Below, piece by piece: positions 43,411 through 52,377 of a stretch of 64,000 nucleotides of DNA (position 1 is the first letter of the stretch; each line of letters begins with the position of its first letter). Under the pieces are notes generated by a model. It ran no database searches and was not told the DNA's origin. It saw nothing but the letters and a program-made list of their open reading frames with translations. Source of the DNA: Lachnospiraceae bacterium OM04-12BH (GTDB taxonomy: Bacteria; Bacillota; Clostridia; Lachnospirales; Lachnospiraceae). The translations under genes and the position numbers were made by a program. The stretch lies in the NCBI GenBank assembly GCA_003490145.1, contig QULQ01000010.1:55088-119087 (forward strand), in the 5' to 3' direction.

Positions 43411-43416
43411 GAAGAT

Positions 43417-43515
43417 AGAAAAAGGGAAAGCCAGAGAAGCGGCTACCCTCAAGTAAATTTACAAACTGTTTTTACAAACAGCCGTCAACTACTGCGAATA
43501 GTTGGCGGCTATTTT
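43417..43515 (+). ncRNA. Predicted antisense antitoxin RNA, module copy 3
   Basis: About 99 nt. The 5' part GGGAAAGCCAGAGAAGCGGC resembles the toxin mRNA leader; an internal hairpin is CTGTTTTTACAAACAG; the terminator is GCCGTCAACTA / TAGTTGGCGGC followed by TATTTTCG. It runs opposite to and covers the toxin mRNA 3' region. Confidence 0.6.
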
Positions 43516-43601
43516 CGTTTATCCTTGAAAATCTTATAGCAAAGACCAACAAGGGCAACAATGAATATACAAAACTGAATCAAATCAGAATATGTAACCA
43601 T
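43509..43601 (-). CDS. Holin-like type I toxin, module copy 3
   Basis: 30 aa: it begins MVTYSDLIQFCIFIVALVGL and ends CYKIFKDKRK. One TM helix with a basic tail. AAAGGAGGG precedes the ATG; CCCTCC about 15 bases further upstream can pair with it and hide it. Best match of the three to the common Firmicute 'putative holin-like toxin'. Confidence 0.87.
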   Translation of the reverse strand: MVTYSDLIQFCIFIVALVGLCYKIFKDKRK

Positions 43602-43689
43602 TGGCAACGCCCTCCTTTCTTTCGTCTGGAGGGTAAGCCCCTCCGAAAAAGAGGGTAAGCCGCCCGGCTCTCTGGTTTCCCATGTATTT

Positions 43690-43718
43690 ATATTATCATC
43701 TTATTGTTAGGCTTTCAA
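43690..43718 (-). promoter_or_regulatory. Toxin promoter, module copy 3
   Basis: On the minus strand TTGAAA, 17 bases, TAATAT. Confidence 0.75.
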
Positions 43719-43850
43719 CCAAATTCTGACCGGATCGCCTCTGTACCTATCAGTCTGCGGAACATTCTTACAAGAAGCTCCCGGATTACTGCCGGGAGCA
43801 CCGGCTTGAAATTTTCTATGTGAAGTGACCTCATCCCCGGATACTAACCT

Positions 43851-45572
43851 TTATTTTTCAGTCTTTTCAAACTTTGCGACCTTAAATTTGCGGATCATTT
43901 CACGCAGATTTTCAGCTTCATTGCTCATCTCATGGCTGGCAGCCGCACATTCCTCTGATGTTGCTGAATTCGTCTGTACAACGTCATTGATCTGTTCAAT
44001 TCCCTCATTGATCTGCTGGATCTCTGCCGTCTGTGTCTCTAAGGTTTCTGCGATATTAGTAACCTCTTCTGTGATCATCTTGGAGTTTTCTGCTACTCCT
44101 TCCAGCTGTGTTGCAGTCTCTCCTGCGATCACCATACCCTTTTCCACAGCTTTCACAGAGGTTTCAATCAATGCTGCAGATTCCTTTGCTGCCTGGGCAC
44201 TCTGATCAGCTAACTGATTTACCTGATTTGCCACAACTGCAAATCCTTTTCCGGCCTCTCCGGCTCTTGCTGCTTCAATAGAAGCATTCAATGCAAGAAG
44301 ATTGGTCTGAGATGCGATCTGATTGATCGTCGCAATAATTTTGTCAATCTCTCTGGATGCTTCGTTGATCTCATTCATGGAAGCAACCATTTCATGCATC
44401 TTGCCATTGCTTTCTGCGATGGCATTTCCAAGCTCATCCACTCTTCCACTGATTTCCTTCGCAGATTGCGAATTCTTTTCTACCTGTTCAGAAACACCAG
44501 CAACTGTTGCTGTCAGCTCTTCTACGACTGCCGCCTGGTTTGTAGCTCCGTCTGCAAGATCATTTGAGCTTGATGCCACCTGCTCTGCTGAACTTGAAAC
44601 TTCATTCGAAACATTCTGAATATCCTTGATCGTTTCTGCCATGCTTTCCTCAAACATCATAAAGGAATTCAGAATCCCGACAAAATCACCCTTCCACTCT
44701 ACTTCTGGCTGAACATCAAAATTTCCTTCTGCAAACTGCTTCATTGCACGGTCAATATCATCTACATAGCTTCCCAGAATACGAATTGATTTGCGCATGC
44801 TGTGTGCCAGGCTTCCTATCTCATCTTCAGAATGATACCCAAGCGTACTATGCAGATTTCCCTCCGTCAATTCCTTTGCAACATCTTCCACTGCACGTAA
44901 TGGCTCCAGAATGGTATCAAGTACCTTTTTGCTTGTTTTCTTCGCCAGCACTAACGCAAAGACTAAACAGACGATAATACATACAATTCCTGCGCCGGTA
45001 AAGATAAAAGTAGTTCTGGCAGCCCGGTTGCTTACTTTATCTGTCAGGTCATCCAATTTTATAGCAATTTGTACAAGCTTATTTAATGCCGGAGTACAAT
45101 CATTAAGAATTAAGTCGATTGCTTTTTCCCTGTCACCATTTTTAATTTCTTCTATGATAGAATAACCCAGGGTTCCCCAGTCAGAAAGAGCAGATGCGTA
45201 TTCTTCATAATCCGCATCAGGAACAACTCCTGTTTTCTTTAGGGTTTTCAGCTCATCATCAACCTCTGCAAGCAGCTTTTTGACTGTCTGTTCATAACCG
45301 TCATAAGCAGATGTATCATCATTTAATGCCATTTCCCTGATATTTCTCGCTGCCGCATTCACACTTATCCTACAGATTTTTACTGCCTGATCCGCAGCTG
45401 TGACATTTTCTATGTAATTTCCCATATTGGCAAACAACACACCTATGACCACTATGGAAAACAGCCCCGAGATCAGCATCATGCTGATGACCTTTTTGTA
45501 ACCGTAATTTATCCTTTCCTGCAGATGCATATTTTCCAATTTCTTCTTCACCATACTCTTTCGTGCCAACAT
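43851..45572 (-). CDS. Methyl-accepting chemotaxis protein
   Basis: 573 aa transmembrane chemoreceptor. TM1 at about 28-50, a four-helix-bundle ligand domain (about 52-185), TM2 at about 188-210, HAMP, then the long coiled-coil signalling domain. The hairpin tip reads ASQTNLLALNASIEAARAGE, where CheA and CheW bind. Eight bases before the ATG is only a weak RBS. It lies downstream of nagE, separated by a hairpin, so it may have its own promoter. Sensing of GlcNAc or another amino sugar is an inference from position only. Confidence 0.92.
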   Translation of the reverse strand: MLARKSMVKKKLENMHLQERINYGYKKVISMMLISGLFSIVVIGVLFANMGNYIENVTAADQAVKICRISVNAAARNIREMALNDDTSAYDGYEQTVKKLLAEVDDELKTLKKTGVVPDADYEEYASALSDWGTLGYSIIEEIKNGDREKAIDLILNDCTPALNKLVQIAIKLDDLTDKVSNRAARTTFIFTGAGIVCIIVCLVFALVLAKKTSKKVLDTILEPLRAVEDVAKELTEGNLHSTLGYHSEDEIGSLAHSMRKSIRILGSYVDDIDRAMKQFAEGNFDVQPEVEWKGDFVGILNSFMMFEESMAETIKDIQNVSNEVSSSAEQVASSSNDLADGATNQAAVVEELTATVAGVSEQVEKNSQSAKEISGRVDELGNAIAESNGKMHEMVASMNEINEASREIDKIIATINQIASQTNLLALNASIEAARAGEAGKGFAVVANQVNQLADQSAQAAKESAALIETSVKAVEKGMVIAGETATQLEGVAENSKMITEEVTNIAETLETQTAEIQQINEGIEQINDVVQTNSATSEECAAASHEMSNEAENLREMIRKFKVAKFEKTEK

Positions 45573-45687
45573 AGATTATTATTTCCTTTCTCTTTATTTT
45601 CGACTAATATATAGCAGAATACCTCTTCAAAGTCAATAGGTTTTTGGCATCTACTTTTATTTTATCTTTCCCTTTTCCACAGGAAAT

Positions 45688-45722
45688 GGGCAGCAGGCTG
45701 GATCTGCGCCGGCCTGCTGCCC
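45688..45722. terminator. Hairpin between nagE and the chemoreceptor gene
   Basis: GGGCAGCAGGC and GCCTGCTGCCC (11 bp) around a 13-base loop. On the minus strand it is followed by ATTTCC, so termination after nagE may be partial. Confidence 0.65.
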
Positions 45723-45764
45723 GTTAAAATCATTAATTTTTATTTCAAGGATTTACGGTCTACA

Positions 45765-47237
45765 TTATTCGCAAAGCTTTGAGAATGCATCTGCCACGAA
45801 CTGAACCTTGGTTCCAACCACTACCTGAACTGAGGTCTTACCTGGCTTGATGACTCCCGCAACACCTGCGGCCTTGATTTTCTTATCATTGACTGCGGTA
45901 ATATCCTTTACCTCCAGTCTCAATCTTGTAACACAGTTGTCAATGCTTGTGATATTATCCTTTCCGCCACAGCCCTCAAGAATAGCCTTTGCAATGGCTG
46001 TATAATCATCACTTGCAAGCTCAATGCTCTTTTCCTTCTCTAAATCATCATCATCTTCTCTGCCAGGGGTCTTAAGATCCCACTTCTTAATAGCAAAGTA
46101 GAATACGAAGTAGAATACAACAAATGCTGCGATTCCGAGCGGGATAATAAGCCATGTTTTCTGAGCTGCAGGAAGTGAGGATGAGAACAACAGATCCATC
46201 GCGCCTGCAGAGAAGCTAAAGCCTGCACGGAAGCCAAGTGCAACGGTGATCATGGTGAAGATACCGTAAAGTAATGCATAAATTACATAAAGTCCAGGAG
46301 CAAGGAACATGAAACCAAATTCAAACGGCTCTGTAACACCGCAAATGAATGCACAGAGAGCTGCGGAAGCAACAAGTCCGATCGCAGCTTTTTTCTTGGC
46401 GGTCTTCGCACATCTGACCATTGCAAGTGCCGCACCGGGGATACCGAACATCATACAAGGGAAGAAGCCGGACATATACATTCCGAGACTCCAGGATACA
46501 TCTGCGGAGGTTTCACCAGCCCAGAAGTGCTGAAGATCTCCAAGTCCAATGGTATCAAACCAGAATACGTTATTCAATGCATGGTGTAATCCGGTAGGAA
46601 TTAACAGACGGTTCAGGAATGCATAAATACCTGCACCAACTACATCCATACCTACGATTGCTTCTCCAAGTGCAACCAGTCCGCCAAACAGTAACGGCCA
46701 TACGAACAGCAGTACTGCGGATACCAAAATGGAAACTACACCGGCGATAATTGCTACGCAGCGCTTTCCGCTGAAGAATGATAACCAGTCCGGAAGCTTG
46801 GTGTTCTTAAACTTGTTATAACACATAGAACCGATAATTCCGGCAAGGATTCCGATAAACGGATTCGCGATCTTGTTAAATGCCAGAGTCTTGGTTGCGC
46901 TGTCTGCGACAGACGGCATGATAGTTGTTACAACTCCGGTTGAAAGAAGTGTGGTGATCATCAACCAGGAAGCAAGTGCTGCGATTCCGCCGGTACCATC
47001 ATTTTTCTCTGACATACCGACACCGACACCGATCGCAAACAGAATGGCCATGTTATCAATCAAAGCACCACCGGCTTTTACTAAAAACAGACCGATTAAG
47101 TTAGCTGCACCCTGGATTTCTCCACCCTGCATAGTTGCCGGACACAGCCAGTAGCCAATACCCATGAGAATACCGCAGATGGGCAGCACTGCTACGGGAA
47201 GCATTAACGCTTTTCCCAGTTTTTGAAGAAATTTCAT
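45765..47237 (-). CDS. nagE: GlcNAc-specific PTS enzyme IICB
   Basis: 490 aa. The membrane domain EIIC (about 1-375) has KALMLPVAVLPICGILMGIG at the start, LHHALNNVFWFDT as sugar-site region and FEFGFMFLAPGLY. A linker leads to EIIB (about 410-490) with the phosphorylated Cys in ITSIDNCVTRLRL. No EIIA is fused; it is encoded by the separate gene upstream. It imports and phosphorylates N-acetylglucosamine to GlcNAc-6-P, the substrate of NagA in the same operon. The specificity is inferred from that context. Confidence 0.9.
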   Translation of the reverse strand: MKFLQKLGKALMLPVAVLPICGILMGIGYWLCPATMQGGEIQGAANLIGLFLVKAGGALIDNMAILFAIGVGVGMSEKNDGTGGIAALASWLMITTLLSTGVVTTIMPSVADSATKTLAFNKIANPFIGILAGIIGSMCYNKFKNTKLPDWLSFFSGKRCVAIIAGVVSILVSAVLLFVWPLLFGGLVALGEAIVGMDVVGAGIYAFLNRLLIPTGLHHALNNVFWFDTIGLGDLQHFWAGETSADVSWSLGMYMSGFFPCMMFGIPGAALAMVRCAKTAKKKAAIGLVASAALCAFICGVTEPFEFGFMFLAPGLYVIYALLYGIFTMITVALGFRAGFSFSAGAMDLLFSSSLPAAQKTWLIIPLGIAAFVVFYFVFYFAIKKWDLKTPGREDDDDLEKEKSIELASDDYTAIAKAILEGCGGKDNITSIDNCVTRLRLEVKDITAVNDKKIKAAGVAGVIKPGKTSVQVVVGTKVQFVADAFSKLCE

Positions 47238-47314
47238 ACTTTCTTCCTCCTTTGCTTGTTCTTATAAAATTAAAATTGGATTGTTCCAATCCATTTTACA
47301 GTATGATCCGGGGT

Positions 47315-47794
47315 CTACCCGATTTTGAGTACTGCCTCTCCCGGCAGAGCTCCGCCTTCCTTCAGGAGGCTTATTTTGGAATAATCATCGGTATTGCATA
47401 CTACAACCGGAGATATGATATTAAGTCCGGCCTCCCTGATCTTATCAAGATCTGCCTCCATTAAGAGATCTCCCTGCTTCACCTGATCTCCTGCTGCTAC
47501 ATGCACACGAAAGGGCTCTCCCTTTAATGTAACAGTCTCCAGTCCGATATGAAGCAGAAGCTCCGTTCCCTGTGCAGTCGTCATCGTAACCGCATGCAGG
47601 GTATCAAACACCATCGTCACCTCTCCATCCGCCGGAGCGAAAAACCTTCCCTCTGACGGGATCACTGCAAATCCATCACCCAGTATCTTCTCTGAAAAAG
47701 TAGGATCAGGAACCTCGGTAAGTGGTGTCACCGTTCCTTCACAGGGTGAACAGATCACATTTTCCTTTGTCTTTCCTTTTAAAAAACCTAACAT
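47315..47794 (-). CDS. Glucose-type PTS enzyme IIA (soluble)
   Basis: 159 aa. Two active-site histidines: FDTLHAVTM and LLLHIGLETV; ends LGKI-type beta fold with GDLLMEADLDKI. It passes phosphate from HPr to the EIIB of nagE. Its ATG overlaps the end of nagA by 7 bases and nagE follows after 77 bases, so it is part of the GlcNAc operon. Confidence 0.92.
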   Translation of the reverse strand: MLGFLKGKTKENVICSPCEGTVTPLTEVPDPTFSEKILGDGFAVIPSEGRFFAPADGEVTMVFDTLHAVTMTTAQGTELLLHIGLETVTLKGEPFRVHVAAGDQVKQGDLLMEADLDKIREAGLNIISPVVVCNTDDYSKISLLKEGGALPGEAVLKIG

Positions 47795-48918
47795 GGCTGT
47801 TCCTTTCCATCAATATAAATACCTACAATATTTAATTCTTTATCAAGAAGCACGAAATCTGCTTTTTTACCTGCCTGAATACTTCCTGTCTGGTCAAAAA
47901 TACCGATTTCCCTGGCTGGATTCTCTGTTGCACACATCACTGCATCCTCCAGCGGAATACCTGCATTCTTTACAACAAATCTCATACAATCCATCAGGTT
48001 CGTGGCTGAACCGGCTATTGTACCGTCATGAAGTGTTGCCAGATTTCCTTTTACCACTACCGGCTGTCCGCCCAGCGTGTATTCACCATCCTCTAATCCG
48101 GTTGCTCTCATGCTGTCACTGATCAAGATCACCCGTTCTGCACCAAACATGGCAAAGGTTGCACGGATTACAGACGGATGGACATGTACGCCGTCACAGA
48201 TTAATTCCACATGACACGCTTCTGAATCTCTGACTGCGCCGATCACCCCCGGATTCCGGTGATTCAGCGGCGGCATTGCATTGTACAGATGCGTTGCATG
48301 GGATGCCCCATGCCGGATAGCTTCACATGCCGTATCGTAATCCGATACCGTATGCGCTATGGATATAACCACCTCTGATTTCGTCCGGTCAATGAATTCC
48401 ATTGCTCCCGGCTCTTCAGGAGCAATATCCACAAGCCGGATCAACCCGTTAGCCGCATCCTGAAGCTGTCTGAAATACTCATAATCACAGGGAATAATGT
48501 TTTCTGCTGCCTGTGCACCCTTTTTCGAAGCACTGATAAACGGCCCTTCCATATTGATCCCGACAAGGTGTGCTCCTCCCTTATAGGAATATGCACCGGC
48601 ATTCTTCATTACCGCAAGGAGCTCATCCTTCGGTATCGTCATGGTTGCCGGACAAACCGATGTTACTCCGACGCTGGCCTCGTATTCTGTTATGATATCC
48701 AGAGCTTCCTGCGTTCCATCACACATATCCGCGCCCTTGCAGCCATGAAAATGAATATCTACGAGTCCCGGAATCATATATAGCCCGGCAGCATCCACCA
48801 CTTGTCCGTCACCATCCGCTTTCTCAAGGACTGTGGAAAACCGATCTCCGGTAACGGCAACATCACCCTGTACAAACCGGTGATCCGGTGTAAAAATATC
48901 TGCATTCTTTATAATCAT
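47788..48918 (-). CDS. nagA: N-acetylglucosamine-6-phosphate deacetylase
   Basis: 376 aa amidohydrolase. Metal and substrate motifs: PGLVDIHFHGCKG near 50, GINMEGPFIS near 125, AHTVSDYDT, HLYNAMPPLNHRNPG and LISDSMRATG (catalytic Asp). It converts GlcNAc-6-P to glucosamine-6-P plus acetate. It lies between nagB and the EIIA gene in the operon. Confidence 0.95.
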   Translation of the reverse strand: MIIKNADIFTPDHRFVQGDVAVTGDRFSTVLEKADGDGQVVDAAGLYMIPGLVDIHFHGCKGADMCDGTQEALDIITEYEASVGVTSVCPATMTIPKDELLAVMKNAGAYSYKGGAHLVGINMEGPFISASKKGAQAAENIIPCDYEYFRQLQDAANGLIRLVDIAPEEPGAMEFIDRTKSEVVISIAHTVSDYDTACEAIRHGASHATHLYNAMPPLNHRNPGVIGAVRDSEACHVELICDGVHVHPSVIRATFAMFGAERVILISDSMRATGLEDGEYTLGGQPVVVKGNLATLHDGTIAGSATNLMDCMRFVVKNAGIPLEDAVMCATENPAREIGIFDQTGSIQAGKKADFVLLDKELNIVGIYIDGKEQPC

Positions 48919-48959
48919 CGTTCCACACCTCTATCTGTTCTGTTTTCTCACTGCGTCTC

Positions 48960-49700
48960 TTAGACGAACGATACAGGGATCTTACTAAGGGCAGCTTCAT
49001 CAGCTACCAGCGTGACATCATTATGCAGCTGAAGAACGGATGCCGGAACCTTCGGCGTAATCGGTCCAAAGAAGGAATCCCTTACAATATCTGCCTTGCC
49101 CTCACCATTAGCCATGATAAGAATTTTTTTCGAGCGCATGATCGTCTGGATCCCCATGGTATAAGCCTGCTTCGGAACGTCCTCTGCCGATGCGAAAAAT
49201 CTCTTGTTCGCTTCAATAGTTGACTGTGTCAGGTTCACACAGTGAACCTGCTTATCAAACACATCTGACGGCTCATTAAAACCGATATGTCCGTTATGTC
49301 CGATGCCAAGAAGCTGTAAGTCCACACTTCCCATGGATCGGATCAATTCCTCGTATCTCCTGCATTCCTTTTCAGAATCCGGCTCCATACCATCTGGCAG
49401 GTGTGTATTACCCGCCGGAATATTCACATGGTCAAACAGATTCTGATGCATGAAGTAATAATAGCTCTGATCATTCTCGCGGCTGATTCCCTTATATTCA
49501 TCCAGGTTCACTGTTCTTACTCCGGAAAAATCCAGATCACCATTCCGGTACCATTCGATCAGCTGCTTGTAAAGACCAACCGGAGTGGATCCTGTTGCCA
49601 GTCCAAGCACACAATCAGGTTTCATAATGATCTGTGCAGAAACGATGCCTGCTGCCCTTCTGCTCATTTCCTCATAATCTTTTGCCCTGTATATTCTCAT
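48960..49700 (-). CDS. nagB: Glucosamine-6-phosphate deaminase
   Basis: 246 aa. Motifs LGLATGSTPVGLYKQL, VNLDEYKGI (catalytic Asp) and GIGHNGHIGFNEPSD (catalytic His). It turns glucosamine-6-P into fructose-6-P and ammonia, feeding glycolysis. It starts 5 bases after ptsI and precedes nagA by 41 bases. Confidence 0.95.
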   Translation of the reverse strand: MRIYRAKDYEEMSRRAAGIVSAQIIMKPDCVLGLATGSTPVGLYKQLIEWYRNGDLDFSGVRTVNLDEYKGISRENDQSYYYFMHQNLFDHVNIPAGNTHLPDGMEPDSEKECRRYEELIRSMGSVDLQLLGIGHNGHIGFNEPSDVFDKQVHCVNLTQSTIEANKRFFASAEDVPKQAYTMGIQTIMRSKKILIMANGEGKADIVRDSFFGPITPKVPASVLQLHNDVTLVADEAALSKIPVSFV

Positions 49701-49705
49701 TTCAT

Positions 49706-51325
49706 TTACTCCATTTCACATATTTTACTACGAACCGGAAGCACCATCGACGGTGCAACACTCAGCTCGTCAATCCCCATCTGTACAAACCGCTCTGTAA
49801 GTGCTGTATCTGCTCCAAGCTCTCCGCAGATGCCAACCCACTTACCATGCTTATGGGCTCCATCAATCGTCTTCTGTATCATCCTAAGAACCGCCTCATG
49901 ATGCGGATTATAGAACCGATCCAGCTTACTGTTCTGCCGGTCGATCGCTAGTGTATACTGGGTCAGATCATTGGTTCCGATACTGAAGAAATCCACAAGC
50001 TCCGCAAGCTCTTCACTCATCATGACTGCTGCTGGTGTCTCCACCATGATCCCCTGCTCCGGAATGGTGTACGGAACCTTTTCTTCATCCAGCTCCCTTG
50101 CCACCTCCTTAACAATTTCTCCAATACTCTTGACCTCTTCTACCGAAATGATCATCGGATACATGATCGCGAGATTTCCATATTTAGCAGCCCGCAGAAG
50201 AGCTCTCAGCTGTGTTTTAAAAATATCCGGCTGCTCCAGACAGATCCGAATTGCGCGATATCCCATGGCTGGGTTATCTTCCTGTCCCAGTCCAAGATAA
50301 TCCACGTTCTTATCTGCCCCGATATCCAATGTCCTTATGACAACCTTCTTTCCGGCCATCATCTGCAATACCTGGCGATAAGCGTTGAACTGCTCATTCT
50401 CATCCGGAAGCCCGGATCTTCCAAGATACAGGAACTCACTCCGGAATAACCCGATACCCTCAGCATCATTCTCAAGCACATAAGCCACATCCGAGACGCT
50501 TCCGATATTTGCAAAGACATGGATTTTCTTTCCGCTTTTCGTAACGGATTCCCTGCCCTTATAATTCTCTAAAAGACGCTTCTGCTCCTGTTCCTCCAGC
50601 TGCTGTACCTCTGCCAGATGGATCTCATTCTCATCCGGATCAAGGAAAAAGGCGCCCTTTTTACCATCCACAACAGCTATGGTTCCATTATGAAGCTTCT
50701 CCAGCTCAAGCGGTACACCGATCAGCGCCGGAATATTCATCATACGGGCAAGAATCGCGGTGTGCGAATTCGTAGAGCCGTGAACGGTGACAAAAGCAAG
50801 GATCTTATTCTTATCCATCTGTACCGTTTCACTCGGCGTCAGATCATCCGCAACAATAATGGACGGTTCCAGCTTACTCCAGTCCATCTGTTCCTCTCCG
50901 GCAAGGTTACGGACCAGCCGGTTCGAAATATCCCTGACATCCGCCGAGCGTGCCTGCATATACTCATCATCCATGTTAGCAAACATTTCGGCAAAATTAT
51001 CACCGGTAACTGCTACTGCATACTCCGCATTCACTTCCTCATTCTGGATCAGATTGTGTATGGCATCCTGATAATCATCATCCTCAAGCATCATCTGATG
51101 AACCTCGAAGATTGCCGCATTGACTTCTCCGACCTCCTGCATGGCCTTCTCATACAGCTCCCCAAGCTGGCCTATCGCCTGCTCCTTGGCCTTCTCAAGA
51201 CGCTCCAGCTCTTTTTCCACATGATCTACATGTATTCTTTTGACGAGGTGATCTCTTTTCTTCAGAACATGGACAGGACCGATTGCGATTCCCTTATATA
51301 CGGATTTTCCAATATATTTTTCCAT
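49706..51325 (-). CDS. ptsI: PTS enzyme I (PEP-protein phosphotransferase)
   Basis: 539 aa, slightly shorter than the usual 570. The N-terminal phosphohistidine domain has the active His in HGSTNSHTAILARMM. The C-terminal PEP-binding barrel has GLFRSEFLYLGR, FSIGTNDLTQYTLA and GICGELGAD (catalytic Cys). It starts the phosphate relay PEP-EI-HPr. Finding EI and HPr inside a sugar-specific nag operon is uncommon and suggests coupled control or a dedicated relay. Confidence 0.94.
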   Translation of the reverse strand: MEKYIGKSVYKGIAIGPVHVLKKRDHLVKRIHVDHVEKELERLEKAKEQAIGQLGELYEKAMQEVGEVNAAIFEVHQMMLEDDDYQDAIHNLIQNEEVNAEYAVAVTGDNFAEMFANMDDEYMQARSADVRDISNRLVRNLAGEEQMDWSKLEPSIIVADDLTPSETVQMDKNKILAFVTVHGSTNSHTAILARMMNIPALIGVPLELEKLHNGTIAVVDGKKGAFFLDPDENEIHLAEVQQLEEQEQKRLLENYKGRESVTKSGKKIHVFANIGSVSDVAYVLENDAEGIGLFRSEFLYLGRSGLPDENEQFNAYRQVLQMMAGKKVVIRTLDIGADKNVDYLGLGQEDNPAMGYRAIRICLEQPDIFKTQLRALLRAAKYGNLAIMYPMIISVEEVKSIGEIVKEVARELDEEKVPYTIPEQGIMVETPAAVMMSEELAELVDFFSIGTNDLTQYTLAIDRQNSKLDRFYNPHHEAVLRMIQKTIDGAHKHGKWVGICGELGADTALTERFVQMGIDELSVAPSMVLPVRSKICEME

Positions 51326-51360
51326 TTTTCACCCTCTCATGTGATTTACAGGATTCTGTT

Positions 51361-51618
51361 TTACAGATTCTCCTGGAAAAACTTCTCCATTGCCTCATAA
51401 GCAATATCCTCATCCGGTCCCTCAATCGAAACCTCAACCGGATCACCATGCTTAACGCCCATCCCCATAACAGCCATAAGCTTGGTTGCAGCGGCACTCT
51501 TTCCATTACAGGTCAGCATCACTGTACTTTGGAACTGTTTGGCTTCCTTAGCCAGAAGACCTGCCGGTCTTGCATGAATACCAATTTCATCCGTGATCAC
51601 GTAAGTAAACTGTTTCAT
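51361..51618 (-). CDS. ptsH: HPr-family phosphocarrier with Lys in place of Ser46
   Basis: 85 aa. Active-site His15 in DEIGIHARPAG. In the region of the regulatory serine the sequence is NGKSAAATKLMAVMGMG. Aligned with B. subtilis HPr, position 46 is Lys and 45 is Thr, so HPr kinase has no Ser46 to modify. It should carry phosphate but not act as a CcpA co-factor. The ATG at 51618 gives the standard N-terminus; an in-frame ATG at 51642 would add 8 residues. First gene of the GlcNAc operon. Confidence 0.92.
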   Translation of the reverse strand: MKQFTYVITDEIGIHARPAGLLAKEAKQFQSTVMLTCNGKSAAATKLMAVMGMGVKHGDPVEVSIEGPDEDIAYEAMEKFFQENL

Positions 51619-51697
51619 CCGTTTCTCATCTCCTGTTCCCATTTGTTTTGACGAATTGACAACCGATAGATTCTGCAGACCTTTTCAGTATGTAAAT

Positions 51698-51710
51698 TTG
51701 CACAATTATC
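51698..51710. promoter_or_regulatory. Operator-like repeat 1 in the GlcNAc operon leader
   Basis: TTGCACAATTATC, exact copy of the sequence at 51782; half of an ATTTG-CA-CAATT inverted repeat. Lies about 80 bases upstream of ptsH. Confidence 0.55.
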
Positions 51711-51781
51711 TTACCCGTCACATTTGTTATATATACACATTAACCTATATTTTCTTTTTTGTCCAGTCATTTATTCTAGAA

Positions 51782-51794
51782 TTGCACAATTATC
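51782..51794. promoter_or_regulatory. Operator-like repeat 2 in the GlcNAc operon leader
   Basis: TTGCACAATTATC; with its left flank it forms a perfect AATTG-CA-CAATT inverted repeat. The two copies are 84 bp apart (eight helical turns), a spacing that allows looping by a regulator. The rest of 51643-51930 is AT-rich with no gene. Confidence 0.55.
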
Positions 51795-51930
51795 GTAAAT
51801 ATCAACATTATTTTATTTTTTTGACATTTTTTGAAAAACAAAAAGCAAAAAACCGGAGAAACGCAGTAATTATTTATCAAACTTTTACTTTTTTCGGTTA
51901 TTCCGTAACCAAGCTGTAACTGTATTTTTT

Positions 51931-52237
51931 TTACTCCTGCAACAGCCAATCAGCTATATCGTAAATCTCGACTCCTTCATAGGTATATTTCGGATGCCTG
52001 GTTCGCGCAATAATCATTTTGGGGTAAGCATCTCGAATCTGAAGCAGAGGAGAGCATTCTCCCTCAAATACTACATGCTCAGCTGATTTCCGCTGGCTGC
52101 TTCTGATAAGTTTTTCGCTATAGATTCCTTTTGTATCAACAATAGTTTCATACTCATAAATATAATGATTCCCCGCTAAGAATACTACATTAAATTTCTG
52201 TTTGGGATTATTAAACCGCCGATGGTTTTTTTTCCAT
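51931..52237 (-). pseudogene. Frameshifted small protein with an ATPase-like C-terminus
   Basis: The ATG at 52237 has an excellent AGGAGG 7 bases upstream, but an A8 run (52226-52233) puts the following codons out of frame and the product ends after eight residues. With seven As the frame runs 101 aa: [20 protein letters not shown] ... [20 protein letters not shown] ... [11 protein letters not shown]. The last part resembles the C-terminal end of AAA/DUF4143 ATPases such as the neighbour at 52378. It is either decayed or phase-variable through the A run. Confidence 0.55.
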
Positions 52238-52377
52238 ATTGAGTCCTCCTTTTGGATAGGTGGTTTGCTTTCTGCGTCTTTATTCTAAGATTTCGGTAGT
52301 GAGAATACCACCCAACAGACTCAGAATCACTCTCAGAATCCGAGAATTGTTTCCAGATACAAACAACTCAAATCGAC

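Noticed and set aside
43381..43718. A transposon end or MITE because of inverted repeats in three dispersed copies
   Set aside because: The repeats begin inside the transcribed parts, no target-site duplications are seen, and the unit holds a toxin gene with two promoters. Spread by an unknown mechanism is not excluded.
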